DNA from: Emcibacteraceae bacterium
Lineage (GTDB): Bacteria > Pseudomonadota > Alphaproteobacteria > Sphingomonadales > Emcibacteraceae
DNA: 31,443 nucleotides
Reading direction: 5' to 3'
NCBI GenBank assembly: GCA_016763335.1
Contig: JAESUD010000049.1
Span: 1 to 31,443 of the forward strand
Program-made: the position numbers and the translations under genes
Notes under the pieces: model-generated
What the model was told of the DNA's origin: nothing
Seen by the model: only the letters and a program-made list of their open reading frames with translations
Database searches by the model: none
Shown: positions 1 to 9,228 of the stretch, in pieces
How the letters are laid out: each line of letters begins with the position of its first letter
Numbering within the stretch: the first letter of the stretch is position 1

Positions 1-98
1 CGAGACTGCAATCGTTGCAGGTGAAACAGCAATTGGGCCTACAAGCCTTGTCAATTGCGAACCAAGCACCTGGAACAGTACTCTCACTCTTCCGTTAA
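1..98 (+). CDS. flagellin, C-terminal end (partial, 5' end outside window)
   Basis: Reading from base 3 gives 31 codons and then TAA at 96-98. The peptide contains [12 protein letters not shown] and ALSIAN, the C-terminal D0 helix that packs the core of the flagellar filament. It matches almost residue for residue the C-terminus of the complete flagellin at 5976-6806, but the last ten residues differ ([11 protein letters not shown] against SQPQSILNLFGG). It is therefore a second flagellin paralogue. The gene runs rightwards into flaG, the usual neighbour of flagellin genes. Its promoter and N-terminus lie outside the window. Confidence 0.9.
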   Translation, partial: RLQSLQVKQQLGLQALSIANQAPGTVLSLFR

Positions 99-108
99 GA
101 AAAAAATA

Positions 109-148
109 TTTTAGTGGGGCTTTTATCATAATAATTGCCCCACTAAAA
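109..148. terminator. hairpin after the flagellin gene
   Basis: A perfect 12-bp inverted repeat (TTTTAGTGGGGC at 109-120, GCCCCACTAAAA at 137-148) surrounds a 16-nt loop, 10 nt after the flagellin stop. On the + strand there is no clean U-run after the stem. On the - strand the stem is followed by a T-rich tract. It probably attenuates or protects the flagellin mRNA 3' end before flaG. Confidence 0.6.
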
Positions 149-192
149 ACCAAAGTGAATAATATACTAAATTAGGATGAAAAGAGAATGTT

Positions 193-606
193 ATGGTTGA
201 TGGAATTAACATAAATGGTGCCGGTACTACTGCTCCTAGTGTTGTTCAGAAAGCAGCTCTCCCCCCAAAAAGGGAAGGTGGCGCTGCCACTGAAAATGCT
301 AAGGAAACTCCCGTTCGTGAAAAGGCGGATCAGTCCGAAACCATAAGTAATTTACTGCAAAATAAAACCAAAGTGACAGGTGATTTTATTAGTCAAGCGG
401 AAACCTTGCTTAATAAGGCGCTGACATTGAAATCAGCAAACACAAAGTTGAGTATTGATGTTGATGCTGATACTGGTTTATTTGTTTATAAGGGAATAGA
501 TAAAAGTTCCGGTGAAGTTGTTTCACAATTTCCAGCCGAAGAAATATTAGCACTTATCGCGCATTACCGTGAAGCAGAAGGTATTGTCGTTGATGAGAAA
601 GTGTGA
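193..606 (+). CDS. flaG: FlaG family flagellar protein
   Basis: The protein has 137 residues. The first ~50 are low-complexity and polar. The last ~85 form a FlaG-type domain: a helix (NKALTLKSANTKLSIDVD), then the strand pattern TGLFVYKGIDKSSGEVVSQFP, then EEILALIAHYRE, the usual FlaG ending. FlaG proteins are linked to filament length and flagellin export or assembly; the exact role is poorly defined. The gene starts 95 nt after the stop of an upstream flagellin gene. A GA-rich stretch (AAAGAGAA) lies just upstream of the ATG. A terminator follows at 640-674, so flagellin and flaG form a short unit. Confidence 0.85.
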   Translation: MVDGININGAGTTAPSVVQKAALPPKREGGAATENAKETPVREKADQSETISNLLQNKTKVTGDFISQAETLLNKALTLKSANTKLSIDVDADTGLFVYKGIDKSSGEVVSQFPAEEILALIAHYREAEGIVVDEKV

Positions 607-639
607 TTTTTAGAGTATAAATAATGACTTATCATTTTT

Positions 640-674
640 AAAGAGCTTGTATGAGGAATCATGCGGGCTTTTTA
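640..674 (+). terminator. intrinsic terminator of flaG
   Basis: The RNA from 644-653 pairs with 660-669 as a 10-bp stem (with G-U pairs) around the loop AGGAAT, followed directly by a T-run at 669-673. The T-run touches the stop codon of the convergent pseC gene. Confidence 0.65.
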
Positions 675-1843
675 TTGGGTGGGGAATAATTCTTTTAATG
701 CCCTTAATACCTTATCCTGTTGAGAATGTTCAAGCTGTGTATAAAGAGGAATACTGATTGCCTTAGAATAATGACGTTCTGCAATTGGGTAATCACCCGT
801 TTTATGGCCCATTTTTTTGTAGTAAGGTTGTAAGTGAACGGGAATATAATGGATGTTGACACCTATGCCATATTCTCTCATGCCTTCAAAAACATGTTGA
901 TGGTTTTTCGCATTATTAATCTTGATAATATAGAGGTGACGAGCGGATAAATATTCGGGTGTTTGATAAGGAATTTCAATTGGTAGACCCTTTAATAATT
1001 CATCATATCTGTTGGCGAGCTCATTACGAATAGAAATAAAATCATCTAAACGATGCATTTGACTAAGGCCTAATGCTGCCTGAATGTCAGTCATTCGGTA
1101 GTTATAACCGAGTTCAATTTGTTGGTAATACAAGAACCATGAGGAACTTCAGTCATTAAAGCCTGATCGCGGGTAATGCCATGATTGCGAAATAGGCTTA
1201 TTTTTTCGGCGAGTTTAGTATTGTTAGTGATCGTGATGCCGCCCTCAGCTGTTGTGATAATTTTTACTGGATGAAAACTAAAAACGGTAATATCAGAATA
1301 TTTACAATTGCCAATAGGTTCATTTTTATACTTTCCTCCAATGGCATGTGATGCATCTTCTAATATTTTAAAATTATATTCTTTTGAGAGTTTATGAATG
1401 GCTTCCATATTACAGGATTGCCCTGTTAGATGGACAGGAATAATAACTTTTGGAAGTTTATTGTTTTTTCTTGCGGTAAATAGTTTTTCTTCGAGCGCAA
1501 CCACAGACATATTGTAAGTTTTTTCATCAATATCAACAAAATCAACCTCTGCACCGCAGTATAAGGCGCAATTAGCGGAGGCAACGAATGTAATCGGCGT
1601 TGTCCAGACAATATCGCCTTTTCCCACACCAAGTGCCAGGCAAGCAATATGAAGAGCCGAGGTGGCACTATTGACAGCAAATGCATATTTGGCACCAGTA
1701 TAATCCGTTATGGATTTTTCAAATGCAGGAATTTTTGGTCCCTGGGTAATGAAATCTGATTTTAAGACTTCAATAACCGCATCAATATCATTTTGGTTAA
1801 TATCTTGCTTTCCATATGGTATCATGGATGAGATATTATCCAT
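672..1843 (-). pseudogene. pseC: PseC-type UDP-sugar aminotransferase, single-base frameshift
   Basis: PseC is the PLP aminotransferase that aminates C4 of the 4-keto sugar made by PseB in the pseudaminic acid pathway. Two reading frames together cover a whole ~385-residue protein. Frame 1 (1843 down to ~1131) carries the DegT/DnrJ/EryC1 fold, ILEDASHAIGG and the likely Schiff-base lysine in SFHPVK (Lys194 counted from base 1843). Frame 2 (from ~1130 down to 672) carries YYQQIELGYNYRMTDIQAALG, the typical continuation. The join falls at GS-[W]YYQQ. One missing base (C on the + strand near 1130-1132, turning TGG into TG) explains the shift completely. The ATG at 1825 (MIPYGKQDIN) is the likelier start. 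It is either a real mutation or a base-call error; no other damage is visible. Confidence 0.85.
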
Positions 1844-1994
1844 TCATTTTACAGAATGCAATATTTGTTGATAATTTAATTTAAAGATAATTATTGTAAG
1901 TAGTATGTATTGCAAAACAAATAGTGACTATTATATTATTATACCTAGAAAAATTAGATTTCCAAAAATGTAATTAATGGGTGGCATTAAATTT

Positions 1995-2744
1995 ATGAAT
2001 CTACTTATACGCGTAGATGGATCAGATGAAATTGGTACGGGGCATGTTATGCGAACGTTCTCAATCGCAGAAGAACTTATTGACCGCGGGCATAGAGTGG
2101 TTTTTTGTTCATGTTTATTACTAGAAACTTTATCGGAAAGAATTTTAAATATTGGTTGTGAAATCGCTAAGTTGGATGGGTTAATTGCCGGCGAAGGTGA
2201 CCTGACCCAAACTTTGGACGTAGCAGAAGAATATAATATAGATACAATTATTTTAGATGGGTATACATTTGGAAGTAATTACCTTTCAGCGCTTTGTGAA
2301 AAATATCAATTAATTTTTATAGATGATGAAATTTGATTAGAATAAATGCATGCAGATGTCATTATAAATGCTAGCCCGTTGGCAACAAAGGAAATATATA
2401 GAAACAAAATAACGATTAGCAAACTATTACTTGGAGTAAGGTTTGCAATGGTACGCAAAGAGTTTCGAGCATTATCAAATAAGATTAAATCAATTGGGCA
2501 ACGAAAAGATATCTTAATCAGTTTCGGCGGTACGGATGTATTGGATTTAACTATTCCTGTATTGAATGTTCTTTTAAAAACTTTTGATGTTAGGATAAAA
2601 AATTCGGATAAGGTTGCTACAGAGATATCAATGATGGCTTTTGATTTATGGATGGATAGTGTCCAAAGGCAAAATATAATTAACTCGATCGTAGAAGTCG
2701 TTGATGGAAAAGGGACTAGCCGGATTGTTGATGAATTTTTTTAG
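1995..2744 (+). pseudogene. pseG: PseG-type UDP-sugar hydrolase remnant (two stops, internal deletion)
   Basis: PseG removes UDP from UDP-2,4-diacetamido-2,4,6-trideoxy-altropyranose. The N-terminus from the ATG at 1995 is typical: MNLLIRVDGSDEIGTGHVMR, then DTIILDGY and IFIDDE. The frame is then broken by TGA at 2334-2336 and TAA at 2343-2345. It continues in the same frame with HADVIINASP, LLLGVRFAMVRKEF and ISFGGTDVLDLTIPVL. After ~2590 the expected nucleotide-binding middle part (the AGGST-like segment) is absent, and the frame passes almost directly to a C-terminal tail like that of the family (VDGKGTSRIVDEFF). Total length is ~250 codons against ~330-360 in the family. Several independent lesions make true decay much more likely than sequencing error. 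It is divergent from pseC and lies upstream of pseI. Confidence 0.85.
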
Positions 2745-2832
2745 ATATTATGCGGATATATAACCATTATATAGTGGCATAATTGATCCTGTCATTTAAT
2801 TTTATCTGCTATTTTTTATTAACTTAAATATG

Positions 2833-2863
2833 TTACGTTTAAAAAATGAATATATAAACGTAA
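2833..2863. repeat. 9-bp inverted repeat upstream of pseI
   Basis: TTACGTTTA (2833-2841) and TAAACGTAA (2855-2863) form a perfect inverted repeat with a 13-nt spacer, about 75 bp before the pseI start. There is no T-run, so a terminator is unlikely. It could be an operator or a weak RNA hairpin. The rest of the 195-bp gap between the pseG remnant and pseI is AT-rich with no recognisable gene. Confidence 0.5.
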
Positions 2864-2939
2864 GGGATTGAGTAGGGCATGGGAATTTGTTTTTAATTAA
2901 TAATAATCACCTATTATCCTATTAAAATGAGATGTGAAT

Positions 2940-3974
2940 ATGAAAATTGATGGGCGAAAGATTGGTCGCAAAGAGCAACCGTATTTTATAGCAGAAATGT
3001 CAGGTAATCATAATAATGATATTGAACGTGCTTTTAAAATCATAGAAGCGGCAAAGGCGGCTGATGCGGACGCCGTTAAATTACAAACATATACGCCTGA
3101 TACTATCACAATAGATCATGATGGAGATGAGTTTACAATAAAAGGGGGCCTTTGGGCGGGTAAAAGACTCTATGATTTATATAAGGAAGCAATGACACCT
3201 TGGGAATGGCATGGCGATTTATTTGATTATGCTAAAGAGCAAAAAATTACTATTTTCAGTTCGCCATTTGACCGAACGGCGGTTGATTTATTGGAAAACC
3301 TTAATGCGCCAGCTTATAAAATTGCCTCTTTTGAAATTATTGACATTCCTCTTATAAAGTATGTTGCTCAAACAAAAAAGCCAATGATTATTTCTACGGG
3401 ACTTGCCAATGAAGAAGAAATTGCAGAGGCTGTTGAAGCCGCAGAAGGCTGCCCCTTTGTTTTATTACATTGTGTCAGTAATTATCCTGCCCCATGTGAA
3501 GATATGAATTTGGCAACTATGGGCCATATGGCTCAAAAATATGGTGTCCCAACGGGGCTGTCGGATCATTCAACCGGTATATCCGTACCGATAACCGCAA
3601 CGGCCCTAGGTGCAGTGGTAATAGAAAAGCATATGACCTTATGCCGTGCCGATGGTGGTGTAGATAGTGATTTTTCGCTAGAGCCTGACGAGTTTTCAGA
3701 TATGGTAAAGGCCTGTAAAGAAGCTTATTCTGCTATAGGTAAAGTTGATTATTCAGTTAAGCAAAGCGAAGCTGGTGGCCGTGATTATCGCCGGTCACTT
3801 TATGTGACTTGCAGTATTGCGGAAGGTGAAATATTTACAGAAAATAACATTAGATCGATCCGGCCTGGTTTCGGTCTTCATCCAAAACATTATGATATGG
3901 TCATAGGGGCTAGTGCGCTCAAGGATATAGACAAAGGTACTCCCTTAAATTGGGATATGGTGCGTGATGAGTAA
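2940..3974 (+). CDS. pseI: pseudaminic acid synthase
   Basis: PseI condenses 2,4-diacetamido-2,4,6-trideoxy-altrose with phosphoenolpyruvate to give pseudaminic acid (NeuB family). The ~344-residue protein is full length. It has the N-terminal FIAEMSGNHNND motif, the TIM-barrel NeuB domain (ADAVKLQTYTPDTIT, FSSPFDRTAVDLLE, PAYKIASFEI, ISTGLA, LLHCVSNYP, GLSDHS, EKHMTL) and a C-terminal antifreeze-like SAF domain (RRSLYV, GEIFTENNIRSIRPGFGL). The SDFSLEP segment after EKHMTL is typical of PseI. A GTG at 2934 is in frame, but the ATG at 2940, with GAGA eight bases upstream, is the better start. The frame overlaps the next gene by 8 nt. It is intact although pseC and pseG beside it are broken. 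Confidence 0.93.
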   Translation: MKIDGRKIGRKEQPYFIAEMSGNHNNDIERAFKIIEAAKAADADAVKLQTYTPDTITIDHDGDEFTIKGGLWAGKRLYDLYKEAMTPWEWHGDLFDYAKEQKITIFSSPFDRTAVDLLENLNAPAYKIASFEIIDIPLIKYVAQTKKPMIISTGLANEEEIAEAVEAAEGCPFVLLHCVSNYPAPCEDMNLATMGHMAQKYGVPTGLSDHSTGISVPITATALGAVVIEKHMTLCRADGGVDSDFSLEPDEFSDMVKACKEAYSAIGKVDYSVKQSEAGGRDYRRSLYVTCSIAEGEIFTENNIRSIRPGFGLHPKHYDMVIGASALKDIDKGTPLNWDMVRDE

Positions 3975-4692
3975 AGTCGTATGTATCACAATGGCGCGCA
4001 TGACATCTTCGCGATTGCCGGGGAAAACGTTAATGAAAATAGGCTCTCTACCGCTTCTTGAGTATCATATTGAAAGACTTCGACGAGCAGAGAATATTGA
4101 TGAGATTTATGTGGCTACAACAATCAATAAAACTGATGATGTCATTAATGAATATTGCAAATCCAAACAAATAAAAAGCTTTAGAGGGGACGAAGAAGAT
4201 GTCTTGTCGCGCTATCAGCAATGCGCTGAACTGGCCAACGCAGATATTATTGTTCGTGTAACAGGAGATTGTCCATTGATTGATCCTTCACTCGTAGATG
4301 AAGTGATCGATTGTTATAAAAATAACAAGGGCTGCGACTATGCTCATCTGGATATCACAAAGTTTCCTCGTGGTTTTGATTGTGAAGTTTTTTCAAAAAA
4401 GGTGCTCAATGAATTAAATGAAGAAGTTGTTATCCCTTCGCATAGGGAACATGTAACGAGTTTTATACATAGTCATCCACAACGATATAATATTTTCACC
4501 CATTCAATGGAAAGTGATCATTCGGATTTACGATTTTGTGTTGATGAAAAAACTGATTTGGAACTTATCGAAAAAATAATAAATTTTTATGAAGGTGATA
4601 TTTATGAGAAGTCTTGGTTTGAAATTGTCGAATTGATGAGGGATAACCCTGAGTGGGCTTTAATTAATCGTGAAGTGGTTCAAAAAACATAA
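3967..4692 (+). CDS. pseF: SpsF/PseF-type cytidylyltransferase
   Basis: This protein of about 241 residues belongs to the acylneuraminate cytidylyltransferase family. Its N-terminus ITMARMTSSRLPGKTLMKIGSLPLL is the nucleotide-binding loop (R-x(3)-SRLPGK). FRGDEEDVLSRY and VRVTGDCPLIDP are the characteristic family motifs. By position right after pseI, with the start overlapping the pseI stop, it should activate pseudaminic acid to CMP-Pse. Similar SpsF-like proteins exist in other sugar clusters, so the substrate is inferred from context. A GTG at 3964 is a possible alternative start; the ATG at 3967 is preferred. Confidence 0.8.
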   Translation: MSKVVCITMARMTSSRLPGKTLMKIGSLPLLEYHIERLRRAENIDEIYVATTINKTDDVINEYCKSKQIKSFRGDEEDVLSRYQQCAELANADIIVRVTGDCPLIDPSLVDEVIDCYKNNKGCDYAHLDITKFPRGFDCEVFSKKVLNELNEEVVIPSHREHVTSFIHSHPQRYNIFTHSMESDHSDLRFCVDEKTDLELIEKIINFYEGDIYEKSWFEIVELMRDNPEWALINREVVQKT

Positions 4693-4816
4693 ACGGATGA
4701 TTTAATTTTCGAAGGCGCCAATGGAATTTCTTTTGTGTAATGATATACGATCATGAAGTTTTATTATAGTTTTGGTAAAAGAAAGGGTATCATGTAGAGT
4801 ATATGCAAATGGTTAA

Positions 4817-5851
<1,035 letters not shown>

Positions 5852-5913
5852 GTTTAATTTAAGACTATATTCTTTACTCATTAACGACTTCAATACTCAC
5901 TCTTCTTAAAGAT

Positions 5914-5943
5914 CAGAAGGTTGATGTTTAAATCAACCTTCTG
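5914..5943. terminator. shared hairpin between convergent pseB and flagellin
   Basis: A perfect 12-bp stem (CAGAAGGTTGAT at 5914-5925, ATCAACCTTCTG at 5932-5943) with a 6-nt loop lies between the ends of pseB and the leftward flagellin gene. T-rich stretches on both sides (TCTTTC rightwards, ATCTTTAAG leftwards) suggest a weak bidirectional terminator. Confidence 0.65.
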
Positions 5944-5975
5944 TCTTTCGTCAGAATGCTCTTTTAAGGTTAGAC

Positions 5976-6806
5976 TTAACCACCAAAGAGATTCAAAATT
6001 GATTGAGGTTGCGAGTTGGCAATCGAGAGCGCCTGAACACCCAATTGCTGTTTCACTTGTAAAGATTGCAGTCGCGCGCTCTCTCGCGCAAGGTCCGCAT
6101 CCACCAGGTTACCAATCCCCACTTCGATAGTATCAGATATTTTAGTGGCAAACGTTCTTTGTGCTTCCAATGATTTGCCACCGGCACCAAGGCGTGTCAG
6201 TACTGCATTAACATTAGAAAGTGATGTACTTACATCAGTAACTGCGGCAGCTGCCGCCGTAAGAGTTGCGACGGACTGTGCAGCCGTAAGGACAATATTA
6301 CCGCCAGCGAGGGTTAAATTCTCATGAGAAATAGTAATTTTTTGTAGGGCGTCCGGGCTTGTAATAGCGACAATCTCATCAGCGCCTGCATCAATTAGGT
6401 TGGTGCCGTTAAATGACGCATTCTGAGTAATAATAGTGATTTGAGCCCGAAGAGAGTTGAAATCTTGAGATAAAGCTATTCGGCTTGTTGCATCCAAACC
6501 AGCATCAGCGGCAGCAACTGCCTTTTCTTTCATTTCAATAAGTAAGTCGGATATACTCTCTGCAGCGGCGAGGGCGATATCAACTGTACTGATTGATCTA
6601 TCAAGACTTTGTTTAACGGCGTTATAACCGCGTAAATCGGCACGAAGTTGTTGAGCTATAGAATAAACCGCGGCATTATCTTTCGCACTGGAAATTCTTA
6701 GTCCCGTATTAATTCTTGTTTGGACTTTGTCCAAGGCTTTGGTCGTAAGGTTAAGGTTTTGTAGTGCGCTTAACGCACTGGCATTTGTATTAACTGAAAA
6801 GCCCAT
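5976..6806 (-). CDS. fliC: flagellin
   Basis: This is a 276-residue filament subunit. The N-terminal D0/D1 region is typical: MGFSVNTNASALSALQNLN, RINTGLRISSAKDNAA, then AVKQSLDRSISTVDIALAAAE. The C-terminal D1/D0 region contains LADARAES-like helices ([20 protein letters not shown]) and ends in LSIANSQPQSILNLFGG. The central domain is short and Ala/Thr/Val-rich, as in small alphaproteobacterial flagellins. A strong RBS (GAGGAGAG) precedes the ATG. A -24/-12 promoter lies at 6874-6891. It is a paralogue of the partial flagellin at the left end, in opposite orientation. Ser/Thr residues in the middle are possible targets of the Pse sugar made by the adjacent genes. Confidence 0.95.
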   Translation of the reverse strand: MGFSVNTNASALSALQNLNLTTKALDKVQTRINTGLRISSAKDNAAVYSIAQQLRADLRGYNAVKQSLDRSISTVDIALAAAESISDLLIEMKEKAVAAADAGLDATSRIALSQDFNSLRAQITIITQNASFNGTNLIDAGADEIVAITSPDALQKITISHENLTLAGGNIVLTAAQSVATLTAAAAAVTDVSTSLSNVNAVLTRLGAGGKSLEAQRTFATKISDTIEVGIGNLVDADLARESARLQSLQVKQQLGVQALSIANSQPQSILNLFGG

Positions 6807-6873
6807 TTTTGCTCTCCTCTATGGTTTTCATTCTGACATATTTAATACCTGATTGTGGTATTCACCTCTTAAA

Positions 6874-6891
6874 ATGCAATAAGTGTGCCAA
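6874..6891 (-). promoter_or_regulatory. sigma-54 (-24/-12) promoter of flagellin
   Basis: Read on the - strand the site is TTGGCACACTTATTGCAT. It matches TGGCAC-N5-TTGC, with GG and GC exactly 12 bp apart. Predicted transcription starts near 6864, leaving a ~58-nt leader before the ATG at 6806. The same layout occurs at 9113-9130 and 13811-13828. Confidence 0.85.
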
Positions 6892-7009
6892 TCTCTATTT
6901 TTAATTAAGGCATTGAAATGTAACGATTAAATATACTTAATAATTTAATGTTTAATATTGTGGGAAAAAGATTCCGCGCTATAGGTAATGATTGCAGGGT
7001 GAGGTGTCG

Positions 7010-7022
7010 TTTGCGGAATAAA
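7010..7022. promoter_or_regulatory. candidate upstream activator box for flagellin
   Basis: TTGCGGAATAAA here matches 10 of 12 bases of TTGCCGAGTAAA, found upstream of flgI and flgF. It lies ~135 bp upstream of the -12 element, a normal enhancer distance for sigma-54 activators. No clear second copy 22 bp away is visible, so support is weaker than for the other two. Confidence 0.4.
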
Positions 7023-7028
7023 CATCAT

Positions 7029-7068
7029 AAAAAAAGCCCCGCATTTAACAAAATGCGAGGGCTTTTAA
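7029..7068 (-). terminator. intrinsic terminator of the flgI operon
   Basis: On the - strand, AAAAGCCCTCGCATTT pairs with AAATGCGGGGCTTTT (small internal bulge) around a short loop, followed by a run of seven T. It sits ~30 bp after the stop of the FlgN-like gene, the last gene of the leftward operon. Confidence 0.85.
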
Positions 7069-7098
7069 AAATAAAATTTGTCCGTTAAGTCTGTTGTC

Positions 7099-7548
7099 TT
7101 AAATGGTTTTATTAATGGCGAGAGAGGTTGTCTTTCCTGCGAGCGAATTAGTGTCCATTCTTGCATCTCTACCATATTTGCTGCCACCACCATTTTGGTT
7201 GGTGATTTCCTTTCCGATTTCTTTAAACATTTGCTCGGAAATATTTTTCTTAGCTTTTATATAACGGTGATGTTTTTCTAAGGTTGTTTGAAAAAGGCGG
7301 CTTTCTCGTTTAAGAGAACGCACAATATCACCGCCTCCAGCCGATGCCAGACCACCATTTAATTTAATATCATTAAGTTCTTTATGATATGAAGCGGTAA
7401 GGATGTTTTTTCTTTTTTGAAACTGTTCAATTTCAGCTGGTCTATTATTTTTAAGATAATCCATTTCTTCATTAAGTATTGAAGTAAGGTTTTTCGTTAT
7501 TTCAATAAGCGTAATGACGGGTGTTTCAAGATGTGATTGTTGTTGCAT
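7099..7548 (-). CDS. FlgN/FlbY-like flagellar protein
   Basis: A 149-residue, mostly helical, charged protein. Residues ~10-60 (VITLIEITKNLTSILNEEMDYLKNNRPAEIEQFQKRKNILTA) resemble the first helical hairpin of FlgN-type export chaperones, which hold hook-associated proteins for secretion. The C-terminal ~40 residues are Gly/Asn-rich and probably flexible, ending in SLAINKTI. It is the last gene after flgI and the flgJ-like gene, 2 nt after the flgJ-like stop, a position where alphaproteobacteria carry FlgN/FlbY-like genes. Assignment rests on general pattern and position; no catalytic motif exists to test it. Confidence 0.55.
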   Translation of the reverse strand: MQQQSHLETPVITLIEITKNLTSILNEEMDYLKNNRPAEIEQFQKRKNILTASYHKELNDIKLNGGLASAGGGDIVRSLKRESRLFQTTLEKHHRYIKAKKNISEQMFKEIGKEITNQNGGGSKYGRDARMDTNSLAGKTTSLAINKTI

Positions 7549-7550
7549 GA

Positions 7551-7877
7551 TTATTTACTGACTTCCTGGTTTTTAAGAATTTCGCGGTAAATGGCATCCG
7601 ACATACCGATGCCACCACTTTTGGACATTGTTTTACCCAATTCTTCATTCATAAGATCGCGGTATATTTCTTCACTTTGACCGCCACCAAAGGGGCCATC
7701 TGTTTTAATGCCAACGGACATGCTCTTGAGCATTTGTGAAATAAAAATCGCTTCAAATTCATCTGCTGCACGTCTTGCCGTGATTTCTTGAGCAGTTTTT
7801 GGTTCAGCAAGTAGCTTATGTTGTATCTGATTTTTGCTGCCTGTGATCAGAGCGGATTGATTTAAACCTGTTTCCAT
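7551..7877 (-). CDS. flgJ: FlgJ-like rod-binding protein (no muramidase domain)
   Basis: The 108-residue protein matches the N-terminal rod-binding domain of FlgJ: AADEFEAIFISQMLKSM, a Gly-rich turn (DGPFGGGQSEEIYRDLMNEELGKTMSKSGGIGMSDAIYREIL). This domain caps or scaffolds rod assembly in the periplasm. The C-terminal peptidoglycan hydrolase domain of enterobacterial FlgJ is absent, as is normal in alphaproteobacteria. It starts 1 nt after the flgI stop and is clearly in the same operon. Confidence 0.88.
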   Translation of the reverse strand: METGLNQSALITGSKNQIQHKLLAEPKTAQEITARRAADEFEAIFISQMLKSMSVGIKTDGPFGGGQSEEIYRDLMNEELGKTMSKSGGIGMSDAIYREILKNQEVSK

Positions 7878-7878
7878 C

Positions 7879-9066
7879 TTACATCACCTCAATATCTGCG
7901 TGAAGTGCGCCAGATACTTTGAGTGCTTGTAATATTGCAATCATATCGCGGGGGTTGATGCCAAGTGCGTTAAGGCCATCAACCAAATCCTGTAGGTTAA
8001 CACCAGATTCGAGGATAGCGAATTTTTTCCCTGCGTCTTCTTCAATCTCAACTTCGGTCCTCGGGACGATTTCCGTTTGGCCGCCTTGGGCAAAAGGTTG
8101 TGGTTGGGAAACTTGTGGTGTTTCTGTAACGCGAATTGTTAAGTTTCCTTGAGCTATGGCAACTTCACTTACTTTCACTTCTTTACCAATAACAATTATG
8201 CCGGACCTTTCATCAACGACGACTTTTGCCCTTTGATCCGGATTAACAACTAATTGTTCTATATCGGTGATAAAGGAAAACATATTTCCCGCATAGTTTT
8301 GCGGGATTGAAATTTCAACGGTTGCAGGGTCAAGCGGTGTTGCTGCCGTTTCCCCCATAAGCTGATTAATAACTGTTGTAATGCGTCTTGCTGTAGTGAA
8401 ATCGGGACTTCTGAGTGAAAGGTTGAGACTGCTATTACTGTTAAGGGAATAATCAAGCTCTCTTTCGATGAGGGCTCCATTTGGAATTCGGCCTGACGTT
8501 GGAACGCCTTGTGTTATGCTTTCTGCGGCGCCGCCAGCCGTATATCCTGAAACCTGAATTGAACCTTGAGCAACTGCATATACTTCGCCGTCAGCACCAA
8601 GCAACGGCGTAACGATTAATATGCCACCGCGTAAATCTTGGGCGTCACCAAGTGAACTGATACTGATATCCAGCCTTGAACCGACGCGGGAAAATGCATT
8701 TAGGTTTGCGGTGACCATTACGGCGGCTGTGTTAACGGATTTCATTGTCGCGCCGCGTGTATTTACGCCCAGACGTTCTAACATGGAAATAATGCTTTGT
8801 TGGGTAAAGGGCGAATTTCGTAGGGTGTCACCGGTTCCGTTAAGGCCGACAACCAATCCGTATCCAACGAGTTGGTTTTCGCGAACCCCTTCAATGGATA
8901 CCAGGTCTTTAATGCGGGAGCTTGTATGTGCAGACTGGATTGTGCAAATATAAAAAACGGCCATTATCAAAAGAATGAATTTTTCTTTTAAGGCTGTTTT
9001 TGTAATGCTGAAATCAGCAAAATTGATTTTGAGCATTCTGCTGTATTTTTTAAGTCGTGATAACAT
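7879..9066 (-). CDS. flgI: flagellar P-ring protein
   Basis: FlgI forms the P ring in the peptidoglycan layer. The 395-residue protein has a signal-peptide hydrophobic stretch (FILLIMAVFYICTIQSAHTS, ~30-49), then the classic start of mature FlgI, SRIKDLVSIEGVRENQLVGYGLVVGLNGTGD. Other family segments are NTAAVMVTANLNAFSRVGSRLDI, GVPTSGRIPNGALIERE and DLVDGLNALGINPRDMIAILQALKVSGALHADIEVM. The segment before the signal peptide is longer than usual (~25 residues), so a start at the internal ATG encoding MLKINFADF is possible. The promoter at 9113-9130 gives a ~37-nt leader to the ATG at 9066. First gene of the leftward operon. Confidence 0.95.
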   Translation of the reverse strand: MLSRLKKYSRMLKINFADFSITKTALKEKFILLIMAVFYICTIQSAHTSSRIKDLVSIEGVRENQLVGYGLVVGLNGTGDTLRNSPFTQQSIISMLERLGVNTRGATMKSVNTAAVMVTANLNAFSRVGSRLDISISSLGDAQDLRGGILIVTPLLGADGEVYAVAQGSIQVSGYTAGGAAESITQGVPTSGRIPNGALIERELDYSLNSNSSLNLSLRSPDFTTARRITTVINQLMGETAATPLDPATVEISIPQNYAGNMFSFITDIEQLVVNPDQRAKVVVDERSGIIVIGKEVKVSEVAIAQGNLTIRVTETPQVSQPQPFAQGGQTEIVPRTEVEIEEDAGKKFAILESGVNLQDLVDGLNALGINPRDMIAILQALKVSGALHADIEVM

Positions 9067-9112
9067 TTCATTTCCACATATATTTTTTTACAAAATTAAT
9101 TCGTATCCATAC

Positions 9113-9130
9113 ATGCGAAAAGCGTGCCAA
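9113..9130 (-). promoter_or_regulatory. sigma-54 (-24/-12) promoter of flgI operon
   Basis: On the - strand the site reads TTGGCACGCTTTTCGCAT, with a perfect TTGGCACG -24 element and GC exactly 12 bp after GG. Expected start of transcription is near 9103. Confidence 0.85.
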
Positions 9131-9228
9131 TTTCATCAAAAAAATAATTCGTCTAATTAATTGAAAAATAAGGGTATTTTTGGTGTGAGTTTTTTGTTAT
9201 AACTTTATTATAAATATATGGAACAAAA

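Noticed and set aside
2770..2795. Possible -24/-12 promoter GTGGCAT...ATCC before pseI
   Set aside because: The GC of the -12 element is CC and the TTGC context is missing; a single weak match in AT-rich DNA.
5921..6327. Small rightward open frames over the flagellin gene
   Set aside because: They lie on the opposite strand of a clear flagellin and encode no recognisable protein.
7919..8953. Rightward open frames opposite flgI
   Set aside because: Antisense to a well-conserved gene; codon pattern follows flgI, no RBS or domain.
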